Assembly (NCBI GenBank): GCA_035548175.1 | Contig: DASZTO010000010.1 | Span: 3,867-67,866 of the forward strand | Source: CALCHA01 sp035548175 | Lineage (GTDB): Bacteria > Planctomycetota > Phycisphaerae > WQYP01 | Reading direction: 5' to 3' | Length of the DNA stretch: 64,000 nucleotides | In this document: positions 42,501 to 51,164 of the stretch, piece by piece | Numbering within the stretch: position 1 is the first letter of the stretch | How the letters are laid out: every line of letters begins with the position of its first letter | Translations under genes and position numbers: made by a program | Notes under the pieces: model-generated | What the model was told of the DNA's origin: nothing | The model's database searches: none | The model's input: only the letters and a program-made list of their open reading frames with translations

Positions 42501-43276
42501 GCCTGCTCCTTGTGCGCAAATCGTCCCGCCTCCACTCGCCTCATCGCCTCCCCCCGCCGCTCCGTCCTGGCCGGTCCGTCGATCAGACCGTTCCCTCCCC
42601 GCACGATTCGCTCCCCTGCAATCTCCACCAATTGAACCGTTTTCATCTCGCCAGGCTCAAAACGCACCGCCGTCCCCGCGGGAATGTCCAGCCGCATTCC
42701 GAACGCTTTCGACCGATCGAACTCCAACGCCCCGTTCGTCTCCATAAAGTGATAATGGCTCCCCACCTGCACCGGCCGATCCCCCAGGTTGGTCACGGCC
42801 AAACGCTCCGTCCGCCGACCCGCATTCAACTCGATATCCCCCGCTTCCAGCATGTATGCGCCCGGCAAAACACTCTCCTCCCCGGCCGTTAACGTGTCCC
42901 CGGCATCTTGTGGCTTTCCCTCGGGCATCGGCAAAAAACTGCCATATAACGCCAGCCCCGGATCCCCCTGCTCTCGCGATATCGGATGATGCACTGTCAC
43001 CAGCTTCGTCCCGTCCGGAAATGTTCCCTCCACCTGTACCTCGTGAATCATCTCCGCCACGCCCGCCATGACCTGCTTCCTGCCCAGCATCCGCCGCCCC
43101 AGTTCCATCAGCTCCGCCACCGTCCGCCCGTCCCGGATGAACTCCAAAAGCTGCGTCGCGATCAACGCAACCGCCTCCGGATAATTCAAGCGCACCCCCC
43201 GCGCCAGACGTTTCTGCGCCAGCACGCCTGCCTGGTGCAGCATCAGTTTGTCTATGTCCGTCGGTGTGAGATGCAT
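42497..43276 (-). CDS. ureAB: Fused urease gamma and beta subunits
   Basis: A 259-residue protein with gamma (residues 1-100, opening MHLTPTDIDKLMLHQAG and containing RRMLGRKQVMAGVAEMI and TKLVTVHHPI) and beta (about residues 135-245, with GDIELNAGRRTERLAVTNLGDRPVQVGSHYHF and RLDIPAGTAVRFEPGE) joined by a linker. This gamma-beta fusion is known in Helicobacter-type ureases, where the alpha subunit is separate, as here. I take the ATG at 43276 with AAGAGGAAG upstream. The frame extends far upstream in shadow. It follows ureD by 46 nt and overlaps the next gene by 4 nt. Confidence 0.93.
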   Translation of the reverse strand: MHLTPTDIDKLMLHQAGVLAQKRLARGVRLNYPEAVALIATQLLEFIRDGRTVAELMELGRRMLGRKQVMAGVAEMIHEVQVEGTFPDGTKLVTVHHPISREQGDPGLALYGSFLPMPEGKPQDAGDTLTAGEESVLPGAYMLEAGDIELNAGRRTERLAVTNLGDRPVQVGSHYHFMETNGALEFDRSKAFGMRLDIPAGTAVRFEPGEMKTVQLVEIAGERIVRGGNGLIDGPARTERRGEAMRRVEAGRFAHKEQA

Positions 43277-43322
43277 AGCTTCCTCTTGAGACACACGGGG
43301 CGGCCGCTCGTTGGCGCCGCAT

Positions 43323-44177
43323 TCACCATTTGCGCAACCACGGATGTTCTCCCAACAGTTCCCCCAGAAACCTGAGGTGCCGATAAAGCGCGCCCGCCGC
43401 TCGTTCCGCATTCTCCGCCGCCAATCGCACGATCGCCCCGCCCCGGATCCCGCTTGCCGCCATCCGCAGCCCCTCCTCCCCGCGCACCGACAACTCGCCA
43501 ATCTCTCGCACCATCTCCTCCGCCGCCCCCTCCACCGCCGGCCCCACCAGCACCAGCGTCGCATAACACTGCAATCCCCCCATCCGCGCCGCCACCGCAC
43601 CAGCGCGCCCATCCAGCAATACCGCATCCGTCACCAGACGGCTCCCTCCCATCCACATTTCATTCCGTGACGACAACGACGCGAACGCCCACCGCTCCCC
43701 GCAGCCGTGTCGCCCGCTCGTAAACCAATCCAGCAACACCAGGCTGCCCGTCGCCGCCACGTCAAACCGTTGCCGCTGGGCATACCGCGCATCTCGAAAG
43801 CACACCACCGGATCCGGCATTACGGCCAGCACCGCCCCTTCCCCCACCTCTGCCTTCACCGTCTGTCGCGAAATCCCGCCCCGCGCCGACCGATACACCT
43901 TCGTCGCACTCTGCGTCCCCACATAGCCGATCGCACCGGCATCCACCGCGATCTCCATCCGCAGGTCGTCCCCCTCCAGCAATCCTCCGCCGAACGAACT
44001 TGTCACCGCCCACGCCGCTCGCGATCCCGCCATTCGCGGCATCAGCACGCGCAATGGACTCGTCGCCCGCGCTTCTGTCACCTCCGTGCGCTCCTCCACG
44101 ACGCTGAAACGCAGCCGCGCCTGCCCATGTGCCCCGGACTTGTCCATGGCAACCGCTTGTTCGTTCTCGACGATCAT
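43323..44177 (-). CDS. ureD: Urease accessory protein UreD
   Basis: A 284-residue accessory protein (UreD/UreH) that binds apo-urease and, with UreF and UreG, guides nickel insertion. Landmarks are RVLMPRMAG-type start of the fold, TSSFGGGLLEGDDLRMEI, TQSATKVYRSARG and MPDPVVCFRDARYAQRQRFDV, matching the UreD beta-helix pattern. The start at 44177 shares one base with the urtE stop. It is placed between transporter and structural genes in one run. Confidence 0.9.
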   Translation of the reverse strand: MIVENEQAVAMDKSGAHGQARLRFSVVEERTEVTEARATSPLRVLMPRMAGSRAAWAVTSSFGGGLLEGDDLRMEIAVDAGAIGYVGTQSATKVYRSARGGISRQTVKAEVGEGAVLAVMPDPVVCFRDARYAQRQRFDVAATGSLVLLDWFTSGRHGCGERWAFASLSSRNEMWMGGSRLVTDAVLLDGRAGAVAARMGGLQCYATLVLVGPAVEGAAEEMVREIGELSVRGEEGLRMAASGIRGGAIVRLAAENAERAAGALYRHLRFLGELLGEHPWLRKW

Positions 44178-44872
44178 TACACGCTCAAATGCCGCTTTAC
44201 CAGTTCCGAAGATAGCGCCGGCGTCGCTCCGTCCGCGACCACCCGGCCGCGATTCATGATGTAAAACCGCTGCCCGAACTCCCGCACGAAATCCAGGTAT
44301 TGCTCCACCAGCACAACCGTCATCCGACGTTCCGTCACCAGCTTCTTCAGCACCTGCCCAATCTGCTGAATGATGTTCGGCTGAATCCCCTCCGTCGGCT
44401 CATCCAGCAGCAGCACCTCCGGCTCCCCCACGAGCGCCCGGGCAATCGCCAGCTGCTGTTGCTGCCCGCCTGACAAATCTCCCCCCATCCGCTTCCCCAT
44501 GGTTTTCAAGATCGGAAACAGCTCGTAGAGCTCCTCCGGGATGATCTTCTTTCCATCGCGCCGTGCAGCGCAGCCCACCGACAGATTCTCCATCACCGTC
44601 AGCTTCGGAAAAATCTGCCTCCCCTGCGGCACAAGCGCGATCCCTGCCTTCGCGCGCTTGTGCGGCGCCAGACCCGTCACGTCGCGGTCCCCCAGCAAAA
44701 TCTGCCCGAGCTCGCTCCGTAACGTGCCCATGATGTTCCGCATCAACGTCGTCTTACCCACCCCATTCCGCCCCATCACGCACGTAATTTCTCCCGGCCG
44801 CATATCCATCGACACGGAACTCAACGCCCGCACTGCGCCGTACGAATAGGAAATCTCACAAAGAGTCAGCAT
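44177..44872 (-). CDS. urtE: Urea ABC transporter ATPase UrtE
   Basis: A 231-residue branched-chain-type ABC ATPase. Walker A (GRNGVGKTTL), the Q-loop (LVPQGRQIF), the signature LSGGQQQQLAIARAL, Walker B (VLLLDEPTEGI) and the H-loop-equivalent VLVEQYLDF are complete. The opening MLTLCEISYSYGAVRALSSVS and the phrase PTEGIQPNIIQQIGQ are characteristic of UrtE among the LivF-like proteins. It is followed directly by ureD and preceded by urtD with a 6-nt gap. Confidence 0.92.
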   Translation of the reverse strand: MLTLCEISYSYGAVRALSSVSMDMRPGEITCVMGRNGVGKTTLMRNIMGTLRSELGQILLGDRDVTGLAPHKRAKAGIALVPQGRQIFPKLTVMENLSVGCAARRDGKKIIPEELYELFPILKTMGKRMGGDLSGGQQQQLAIARALVGEPEVLLLDEPTEGIQPNIIQQIGQVLKKLVTERRMTVVLVEQYLDFVREFGQRFYIMNRGRVVADGATPALSSELVKRHLSV

Positions 44873-44878
44873 ACGCCT

Positions 44879-45664
44879 CTATCGCCCAAGATACGCTTCA
44901 ATCACCGCCGGGTTCGCCTGCACCTCGTCCAGTGTCCCATCGGCCAGGACCTTCCCGTTGTCCAGAACCGTCACCCGACTCCCCAGGCGTCGCACGAATT
45001 CCATGTCATGCTCGATGACCATGATTGTGTGCCGTCCCTTTAGCTCCAGCAGCAGGTCCGCCGTCAGCGCGGTTTCCTCATCGGTCAGCCCCGCCGCCGG
45101 CTCATCCACCAGCAGCAGCTTCGGGTCCGCCACGATGAGCATCGATATTTCCAGCCATTGCCGCTGCCCGTGGGAGAGATCCCGCGCCGCCATCCCCGCC
45201 CGTTCGATGAGATGCACTCGCCGCAGAAGCTCCATGATTCGCTCCCGTTGCCCTCGTGTCTCCCGGCCGAACAGGTTCCACAAAATCCCCCGCCGCCCCG
45301 GTAACGCCAGCTCCATGTTCTCATACACGGTCAGCGAATCGAACACGGTAGGCGTTTGAAATTTTCGCCCGACTCCCCGCTGCGAAATGTCCGTGTCCTT
45401 CAGATACGTTGTCTCCTGTTTATTAAAAAACACGTGCCCGCTTTTCACACGCGTTTTTCCGCTGATCACATCGCACAGCGTCGTCTTCCCCGCCCCGTTC
45501 GGCCCCACCACCACCCGCAACTCGTTGTAGCCGATCCCGAACTGCTTCACGTCGAGCGCCCGAAACCCGTCAAACTCCACAACCACATCCTGCACGAACA
45601 CGATGCAGTGCTCCACGTTGAACGTGTCTTCCAGCGACAAAGGTGTTACAGGCGCCGCAACCAT
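44879..45664 (-). CDS. urtD: Urea ABC transporter ATPase UrtD
   Basis: A 261-residue LivG-like ABC ATPase. I chose the ATG at 45664 overlapping the urtC stop (TGATG). Walker A is GPNGAGKTTL, the signature is LSHGQRQWLEISM, where the LSHGQ variant is typical of UrtD, and Walker B is LLLVDEPAAGL. The phrase RGVGRKFQTPTVFDSLTVYENMELAL is also UrtD-like. It pairs with UrtE to energise UrtBC. Confidence 0.92.
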   Translation of the reverse strand: MVAAPVTPLSLEDTFNVEHCIVFVQDVVVEFDGFRALDVKQFGIGYNELRVVVGPNGAGKTTLCDVISGKTRVKSGHVFFNKQETTYLKDTDISQRGVGRKFQTPTVFDSLTVYENMELALPGRRGILWNLFGRETRGQRERIMELLRRVHLIERAGMAARDLSHGQRQWLEISMLIVADPKLLLVDEPAAGLTDEETALTADLLLELKGRHTIMVIEHDMEFVRRLGSRVTVLDNGKVLADGTLDEVQANPAVIEAYLGR

Positions 45665-46962
45665 CAAACCCGTACCTCCTGTACCGCAGACGAATCCACC
45701 GACCCCTCCTCCGCATGCGCCCTGTCCGCATCTTCCTCCACCGCCGCCGCCACCCCCGTGCGCCCGTGCGACAACAGCCTGCGCCACGCCCCCACGATCC
45801 CCTGCGGCATGAACAGCGTGATCCCAACGAAGATTCCCCCCAGCACGAACAGCCACCCATCCGCCCCCAGCAGAATCTGCAGCGGTCTCCGCATATAAAA
45901 CAGGATTGCGCTCTGCGCGACCCCATCCGCCGGCATCCGCAAAAATCCCGGCAGCAACCCGTAGAAGAATCCGCTTGTCAGCAGGCTGTTCAAGTAACTT
46001 ACCACCAACGCACCAATCACCGCCCCCGTCAACGTTCCCCTGCCTCCAACCGCCACGAACGCAACGATCGTGATCGACTCCACAGCCTCCATCTTCGACG
46101 GCGTGATGATCCCGTTCTGCGGCGTGTATAGCATCCCCCCCACCGCCGCCATCAATGCTCCGAGCAGGAACACGAAAATCTTGAACGTGACAGGCTGAAA
46201 TCCCGCAAACCGCAGTCGCGATTCATTGTCCCTCACGGCTTTCAGCAGCCGCCCCAAACGCGTTCCCACCAGCCACCGGCACCCCAGATAACTCGCAATG
46301 ACCGCCAGGCTCGTCGCCAGATATAACCCCACCTGCGTGGCGGGGGAACGCAGGTCATACCCCAGAATTGTTACAAAATTCGTCAGCCCGTTCGTCCCGC
46401 ACAACTTGATATCGTTCAACCGAAACACGTTCAGCAGCGCCACCGTCAGCGCTTGTGTGATGATGGAAAAGTACACTCCCCTCACCCGGCTCCGAAACGT
46501 GAAATACCCGAACACGAACGCAAACCCGCCCGTGACCAGCATGCCCAGCAGAATCGCCGACGGGAATGACGCAAACGGCTTCCAGAACCACGGCAGCTTG
46601 ATCCCTCCCACTGTCGACGACACCACACTCAACGCCGTCGGTACCCCGTTCCCATCCAGCGGCCCGTGCAACGCCAGATACATTCCGATTGCATAGCCGC
46701 CAAAACAAAAGAACATGGCCTGGCAAAGCGATAGAATCCCTGCATAACCCCACACCAAATCCATCCCCAACGCCACGATCACCAGCGATAAGAATCGCCC
46801 TAACTGGTTGATCGCCGTGATCCCCATCGCCCCCGTCGCATAAAGCACCGGGACCCCGCCCAACAGAAATACTGCCCCCGCCGCCGGCAATGCCCACCCA
46901 AGGGCCTTCTCCGCCCTTCCGTGTTCTTGATTCTTGATTCTTGGTTCTCGTCCCTCAGCCAT
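45664..46962 (-). CDS. urtC: Urea ABC transporter permease UrtC
   Basis: A 432-residue inner-membrane protein with about ten helices. The LivM-like core includes GMDLVWGYAGILSLCQAMFFCFGGYAIGMYL, LTNFVTILG and RDNESRLRFAGFQPVTFKIFVFLLGALMAA. The start at 46962 (GGGGAGG upstream) overlaps the urtB stop by 8 nt. The first 25 residues include RIKNQEHG, encoded by a short tandem repeat of AAGAATC, an unusual insertion outside the family core. The C-terminal tail is acidic and probably cytosolic. Confidence 0.92.
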   Translation of the reverse strand: MAEGREPRIKNQEHGRAEKALGWALPAAGAVFLLGGVPVLYATGAMGITAINQLGRFLSLVIVALGMDLVWGYAGILSLCQAMFFCFGGYAIGMYLALHGPLDGNGVPTALSVVSSTVGGIKLPWFWKPFASFPSAILLGMLVTGGFAFVFGYFTFRSRVRGVYFSIITQALTVALLNVFRLNDIKLCGTNGLTNFVTILGYDLRSPATQVGLYLATSLAVIASYLGCRWLVGTRLGRLLKAVRDNESRLRFAGFQPVTFKIFVFLLGALMAAVGGMLYTPQNGIITPSKMEAVESITIVAFVAVGGRGTLTGAVIGALVVSYLNSLLTSGFFYGLLPGFLRMPADGVAQSAILFYMRRPLQILLGADGWLFVLGGIFVGITLFMPQGIVGAWRRLLSHGRTGVAAAVEEDADRAHAEEGSVDSSAVQEVRV

Positions 46963-48679
46963 CCGCCAACCTCCCCTTGGCCGGGAACAATCCCGATGGC
47001 CGCCGCTGTATGAACGCAATCACCAGCACCAGTATCAACACCTTCGCCCACACCGTGCCCACAAACGGCTCCATGAACTTGTTCGTCATCCCGATCCCCA
47101 GACCACTCCAGATCGCCCCCGCCAACTTTCCCACGCCCCCGGTCACCACCACCAGAAACGAATCCACCACGTAGTTCTGTCCCATATCCGGCGTGATACC
47201 CCCCACCTGCGTCAGCGCGCAGCCCGCCATCCCGGCAAGCCCCGCACCCAATCCGAAAGTCGCCATGTCGATCATCCGCGTCGACACCCCCAGGCTCGCC
47301 GCCATTGGCCGATTCTGCGTCGTCGCCCGCAGCAAAAGCCCCATCCGCGTCTTTTCAATCAGCAGGTACATCAGCACGATGCACAACACGCAAAAGCCAA
47401 TGATGAACAACCGGTTGTAAGGCAAATTGATGTCCGGCAATATTTCATACGATCCCGTCAACCACGAAGGGCTATTCACTGCACGGTTGTCCCCAAACTG
47501 TACCCGTATCAACTGGATCAGCACGTAGCTGATCCCCAGTGTCGCCAGCAGCGTGTCCAGGGGCCGGCCATACAGGAAACGAATCACCGTCGCCTCCATG
47601 ATCACCCCCACGATCGCCGCGCACACAAAACTGAACGGAATCGCCGCTACAAAATACCAGTCGAACATCCCCGCCGGCAGATGATCCTGGAAGAATCCCT
47701 GCGTCAACAGCGTCGCATACGCGCCGATCATCATCAGCTCGCCATGCGCCATGTTGATCACCCCCATCAATCCGAAAATGATCGCCAGCCCCAGCGCCAT
47801 CAGCACCAGAATCGAACTCGTCGACATCCCGCTGAACAAGATTCCCACCCAGTCCACCACATGTTGCCACGTATTGATCCGCTCGATCGCCGAGCTGATC
47901 GCCTTGCGGACCTCCGCCGATTTCTCATCCTTCATCGTGTCCTGCAGTCGCGACAGGGCCCGCAGCGATCGCAGTTCCCCCAGCGTCGTCGCGCCGGCCA
48001 GCCGCGACTCCGTCGCCGCCTTGTCAGTCCCCGTCGTCCCAAGCCGGATCAGCGCCACGCTTTCGGCGATGACGCGCTTTACCCTCGCATTCTTCTCCTT
48101 CGCGTCCAGCTTCTTCAGCGCCGCCATCCCCGACGCACCGCCCGCATCCCCCACGCGCACCACCGCCTCCTCGCGCTGCTCCGGATCCGGGTTGTTCAGC
48201 TTCAACATCATCTGGGCGTCGCGCACCAGCAGCCGCTCTCGCCGGGTGATGTCCACGCTCTTCAGGTCGCTCGAAGACGCCATCACCGGCTTCCCGCCCT
48301 CCATCACCGGCGCCCGCGTCAGCGGATCCACCAGCGGCATCACCTTCCTTCCACCCTCCGTCACCACATCTCCCGTACTCACCACCGCCCCCTTGTACAC
48401 CGACAGCGACCCCTCCGAAAAATCCGTCAGCACCTGGTCCAGACGCGGATCGCCATTTTCCGCCATCTCCATCAGCACGTTCGCCCGATCCTCCCCTTCC
48501 GTCGTCGCCAGCTTCTCCACCAGCCCCGCCGCCGCTTCATTTCTCCCGCTTACCACGATGCTCTTCATCGGCGCCGCCGTCGCGCTCGCCGCCGCCGCGG
48601 TCTGCCCCTTCGCCCCGCGCCCCATCACCCCGGCCAGCACGCACAGCATCATCACCCCCAGCGCCCCGCGCCATTTCAT
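46955..48679 (-). CDS. urtB: Urea ABC transporter permease UrtB
   Basis: A 574-residue protein. The ATG at 48679 follows GGGGAG and starts a signal peptide. Residues 30-280 are a long soluble region with helical repeats (RANVLMEMAENGDPRLDQVLTDFSEG, REEAVVRVGDAGGASGMAALKKL), known from UrtB proteins but absent from LivH. The C-terminal 290 residues are the LivH-like permease with GLAIIFGLMGVINMAHGELMMIGAYA and LGVSTRMIDMATFGLGAGLAGMAGC. Hence it is UrtB rather than an amino-acid permease. Confidence 0.93.
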   Translation of the reverse strand: MKWRGALGVMMLCVLAGVMGRGAKGQTAAAASATAAPMKSIVVSGRNEAAAGLVEKLATTEGEDRANVLMEMAENGDPRLDQVLTDFSEGSLSVYKGAVVSTGDVVTEGGRKVMPLVDPLTRAPVMEGGKPVMASSSDLKSVDITRRERLLVRDAQMMLKLNNPDPEQREEAVVRVGDAGGASGMAALKKLDAKEKNARVKRVIAESVALIRLGTTGTDKAATESRLAGATTLGELRSLRALSRLQDTMKDEKSAEVRKAISSAIERINTWQHVVDWVGILFSGMSTSSILVLMALGLAIIFGLMGVINMAHGELMMIGAYATLLTQGFFQDHLPAGMFDWYFVAAIPFSFVCAAIVGVIMEATVIRFLYGRPLDTLLATLGISYVLIQLIRVQFGDNRAVNSPSWLTGSYEILPDINLPYNRLFIIGFCVLCIVLMYLLIEKTRMGLLLRATTQNRPMAASLGVSTRMIDMATFGLGAGLAGMAGCALTQVGGITPDMGQNYVVDSFLVVVTGGVGKLAGAIWSGLGIGMTNKFMEPFVGTVWAKVLILVLVIAFIQRRPSGLFPAKGRLADG

Positions 48680-48824
48680 CCACACGCTCCCCCGCCGATC
48701 ACTTCCCTGCACTCCGCGCCACCCCCGCCCGCGCACGAGCCTCGGTCGAATCTGTGGCAAATTCAGTCCATCCCATCTACGTTCACATCATCAGCCCCCC
48801 GTTCCCCGCCCAGCTCCAAGTGTC

Positions 48825-48859
48825 AAAGGGGAAGCGCCCGTCGCCGGACGCTTCCCCTT
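48825..48859 (-). terminator. Hairpin between urtA and urtB
   Basis: An 11-bp perfect inverted repeat (AAGGGGAAGCG with CGCTTCCCCTT) and a 12-nt loop, beginning 17 nt after the urtA stop on the minus strand and followed by TTTGAC. It may be a partial terminator or an RNA stabiliser letting the binding protein be made in excess over the membrane parts, as often seen in ABC operons. Confidence 0.55.
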
Positions 48860-48875
48860 GTCGCTGGCCGCTGCC

Positions 48876-50141
48876 TTACATCTTCGGACCGCCCGTCGGG
48901 GCCGGAACTTTGCTCGCGTCCGGCCACAGATACGTGCTGTATGAATCCGGATGCACCAGCCCCGGGCTCTTCCACACGATCTTGAACTGCCCGTCCTTCT
49001 GGATTTCTCCGATGAAGACCTGCTTCCACGTGTGCTGGTTCTTTTCGTCCATCTTGATTTCCCCGCCCGGCGCGTCGAACTTCATCCCATACACCGCCTG
49101 ACGCACCTTATCCACGTCAAACGTCCCCGCCTTCTCGCACGCCGCCTTCCACACGTACACCCCGAAATACGCCGCCTCAATCGGATCGTCCGTCACGCGG
49201 TCCGCTCCGCCGGGCAGATTGTGCTCCTTGCAATAGGCCTGGAAGTCCGACACGAACTTCTTGTTCTCCGGCGTGTCGATCGACATGAAATAATTCCAGC
49301 ACGCCAGGTGCCCCACCAGCGGCGGAACGTCCATCGCCCGCAGCTCATCCTCCGCCACGGAAAACGCCATGATCGGACAATCCGCAGCCGTCAAGCCCTG
49401 ATTCGCAAACTCCTTATAAAACGGCACGTTAGAATCGCCGTTGATCGTCGAGAGTACGCACGCCTTCCCACCTGCCGCGAACTTCTTGATCTTCCCCACG
49501 ATCGTCTGATAGTCCTGGTGATGGAACGGCGTGTACTCCTCCACGATGTCCTCGTCCGGCACTCCCTTGCTCTTCAAAAACGCCTTGAGCACCTTGTTCG
49601 CCGTCCGCGGAAACACATAATCGGTCCCCAGCAGGTAAAACTTCTTGTATCCCCCGCCCTCCTCCGACATCAGATACTGCGCCGCCGGGATCAACTGCTC
49701 GTTCGGCGTCGCTCCCGTGTAAAACACATCCAGTGACTGCTCCTCTCCCTCATATTGCACCGGATAAAGCAGCAGCGCATCGTTCGCCTCAAACACCGGC
49801 AGCACGCTCTTGCGGCTCACCGACGTCCAGCAGCCAAACGTCACTGCCACCTTGTCCTGCGTGATCAGTTGCTTCGCCTTCTCCGCAAACAAATCCCAGT
49901 TGCTCGCCGGATCCACCACCACCGGCTCAATCTTTTTCCCCAGCACGCCCCCCTTCGCGTTGATCTCATCCACAGCCATCAGCACCACGTCACGCAGCGA
50001 TGTCTCCGATATCGCCATCGTTCCCGACAACGAATGCAACACCCCGATCTTCACCGTGTCATCAGCTCTCGCCAAAGACAACGGCATCACCGCTGCCAAC
50101 AGCGCCGTCGCACACAGTGTCCGCACAATCCGTTTCAACAT
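48876..50141 (-). CDS. urtA: Urea ABC transporter substrate-binding protein UrtA
   Basis: A 421-residue periplasmic protein. The ATG at 50141 follows AAGGAG (about 11 nt) and gives a signal peptide ending LARAD. The mature part begins TVKIGVLHSLSGTMAISETSLRD, a strong UrtA hallmark, followed by DPASNWDLFAEKAKQL, FGCWTSVSRKSVLPVFE, LLLYPVQYEGEE, FYTGATPNEQLIPA and GTDYVFPRTANKVL. These distinguish it from amino-acid-binding LivJ. It is separated from urtB by about 200 nt containing a hairpin. The 260 bp upstream should hold its promoter. Confidence 0.95.
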   Translation of the reverse strand: MLKRIVRTLCATALLAAVMPLSLARADDTVKIGVLHSLSGTMAISETSLRDVVLMAVDEINAKGGVLGKKIEPVVVDPASNWDLFAEKAKQLITQDKVAVTFGCWTSVSRKSVLPVFEANDALLLYPVQYEGEEQSLDVFYTGATPNEQLIPAAQYLMSEEGGGYKKFYLLGTDYVFPRTANKVLKAFLKSKGVPDEDIVEEYTPFHHQDYQTIVGKIKKFAAGGKACVLSTINGDSNVPFYKEFANQGLTAADCPIMAFSVAEDELRAMDVPPLVGHLACWNYFMSIDTPENKKFVSDFQAYCKEHNLPGGADRVTDDPIEAAYFGVYVWKAACEKAGTFDVDKVRQAVYGMKFDAPGGEIKMDEKNQHTWKQVFIGEIQKDGQFKIVWKSPGLVHPDSYSTYLWPDASKVPAPTGGPKM

Positions 50142-50399
50142 AGGGGCGCAACTCCTTCGAGCAATTTTTCTGCCGGTCGTGCAGCTTCTCGCTCCGGGGA
50201 CGACAACCAACAGCCATCAAAAACGTGTCTGAGTCCAGGTTCCCTTTACAAAGCTCATGCCGTCTTGCCGATAATCCCGCAATCGCCGCTTTCTCCGCTG
50301 TTATGGCCCTTTGCGCTTCGGCAACTTGCCCGCTCTGCCTCGGCGATCCAAAACGTGCCTGCGCACTCCACGTGCGATCAGCTTGCCGCTGCCGCATTG

Positions 50400-51146
50400 T
50401 TAAGCATTTCCCGTCTCACGAAGCCGGACTCCCGTCGCCTCCGACCACGCCCCCACAACCTGCTCGACGATCTCCTCAACGCCCTCTCCATGCTTCACCT
50501 GCGCAAGCACAAACGGCCCCTCCCCGCGCATCCTCTTTGCATCCCGCGCCATCACCCGCAGATCCGCCCCCACAGCCTCGGCCAAATCCGTCTTGTTGAT
50601 CACCAGCAAATCCGCCTGCGTGATCCCGGGGCCGCCCTTCCGCGGAACCTTGTCCCCGCCCGCCACGTCGATCACATACACTGTATAATCCGCCAGTTCC
50701 CGCGAATAATGCGCTGCCAGGTTATCTCCCCCGCTCTCGATCAGCAGCAGTTCCGTCCCGAACTTCGCCTGCAGTTCCTCCAGCGCCAACAGATTTGCCG
50801 ACACGTCTTCCCGTATCGCCGCATGCGGGCATCCCCCCGTCTCCACCGCCACGATCCGCTCCGCCGGCAATGCCTCGTTCCGCGTTAGAAACTCCCCATC
50901 CTCCCGTGTAAAAATATCGTTCGTGACCGCCGCAATGTTCATACGCTCCCGCAGACGTCGGCACAGTTGCAGCATCAACGCGGTCTTTCCGCTTCCCACG
51001 GGTCCGCCCACGCCCACAGTAAACGCCCGCCGCCCGAAATCCCGCCGCAACGGCGCCTCCCTTTCGTGATACCGCCCCGCATGCTCCATCCTTTCATGCG
51101 TGTGCCCATGCTCGTGCGAGTGCCCCGGCGACAACGGCGTAAACAT
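50400..51146 (-). CDS. ureG: Urease accessory GTPase UreG
   Basis: A 248-residue GTPase that powers nickel insertion. The G1 loop is VGVGGPVGSGKTALM (about residue 44), the nickel-site motif is the metal-binding C-P-H in VETGGCPHAAIRED, and NKTDLAEAVGADL is the base-recognition region. The N terminus is His-rich (SPGHSHEHGHTHERMEHAGRYHE), a nickel-storing extension seen in some UreG proteins. No ureE is in the locus, so this tail could partly replace UreE. It follows ureF by 18 nt. Confidence 0.95.
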   Translation of the reverse strand: MFTPLSPGHSHEHGHTHERMEHAGRYHEREAPLRRDFGRRAFTVGVGGPVGSGKTALMLQLCRRLRERMNIAAVTNDIFTREDGEFLTRNEALPAERIVAVETGGCPHAAIREDVSANLLALEELQAKFGTELLLIESGGDNLAAHYSRELADYTVYVIDVAGGDKVPRKGGPGITQADLLVINKTDLAEAVGADLRVMARDAKRMRGEGPFVLAQVKHGEGVEEIVEQVVGAWSEATGVRLRETGNA

Positions 51147-51164
51147 TCAAATACCTCCTGAACA

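Noticed and set aside
50354..50367. GGCACG-N4-TTGG-like motif upstream of urtA
   Set aside because: The -12 element has no GC, so the match is weaker than chance would easily give in this composition.
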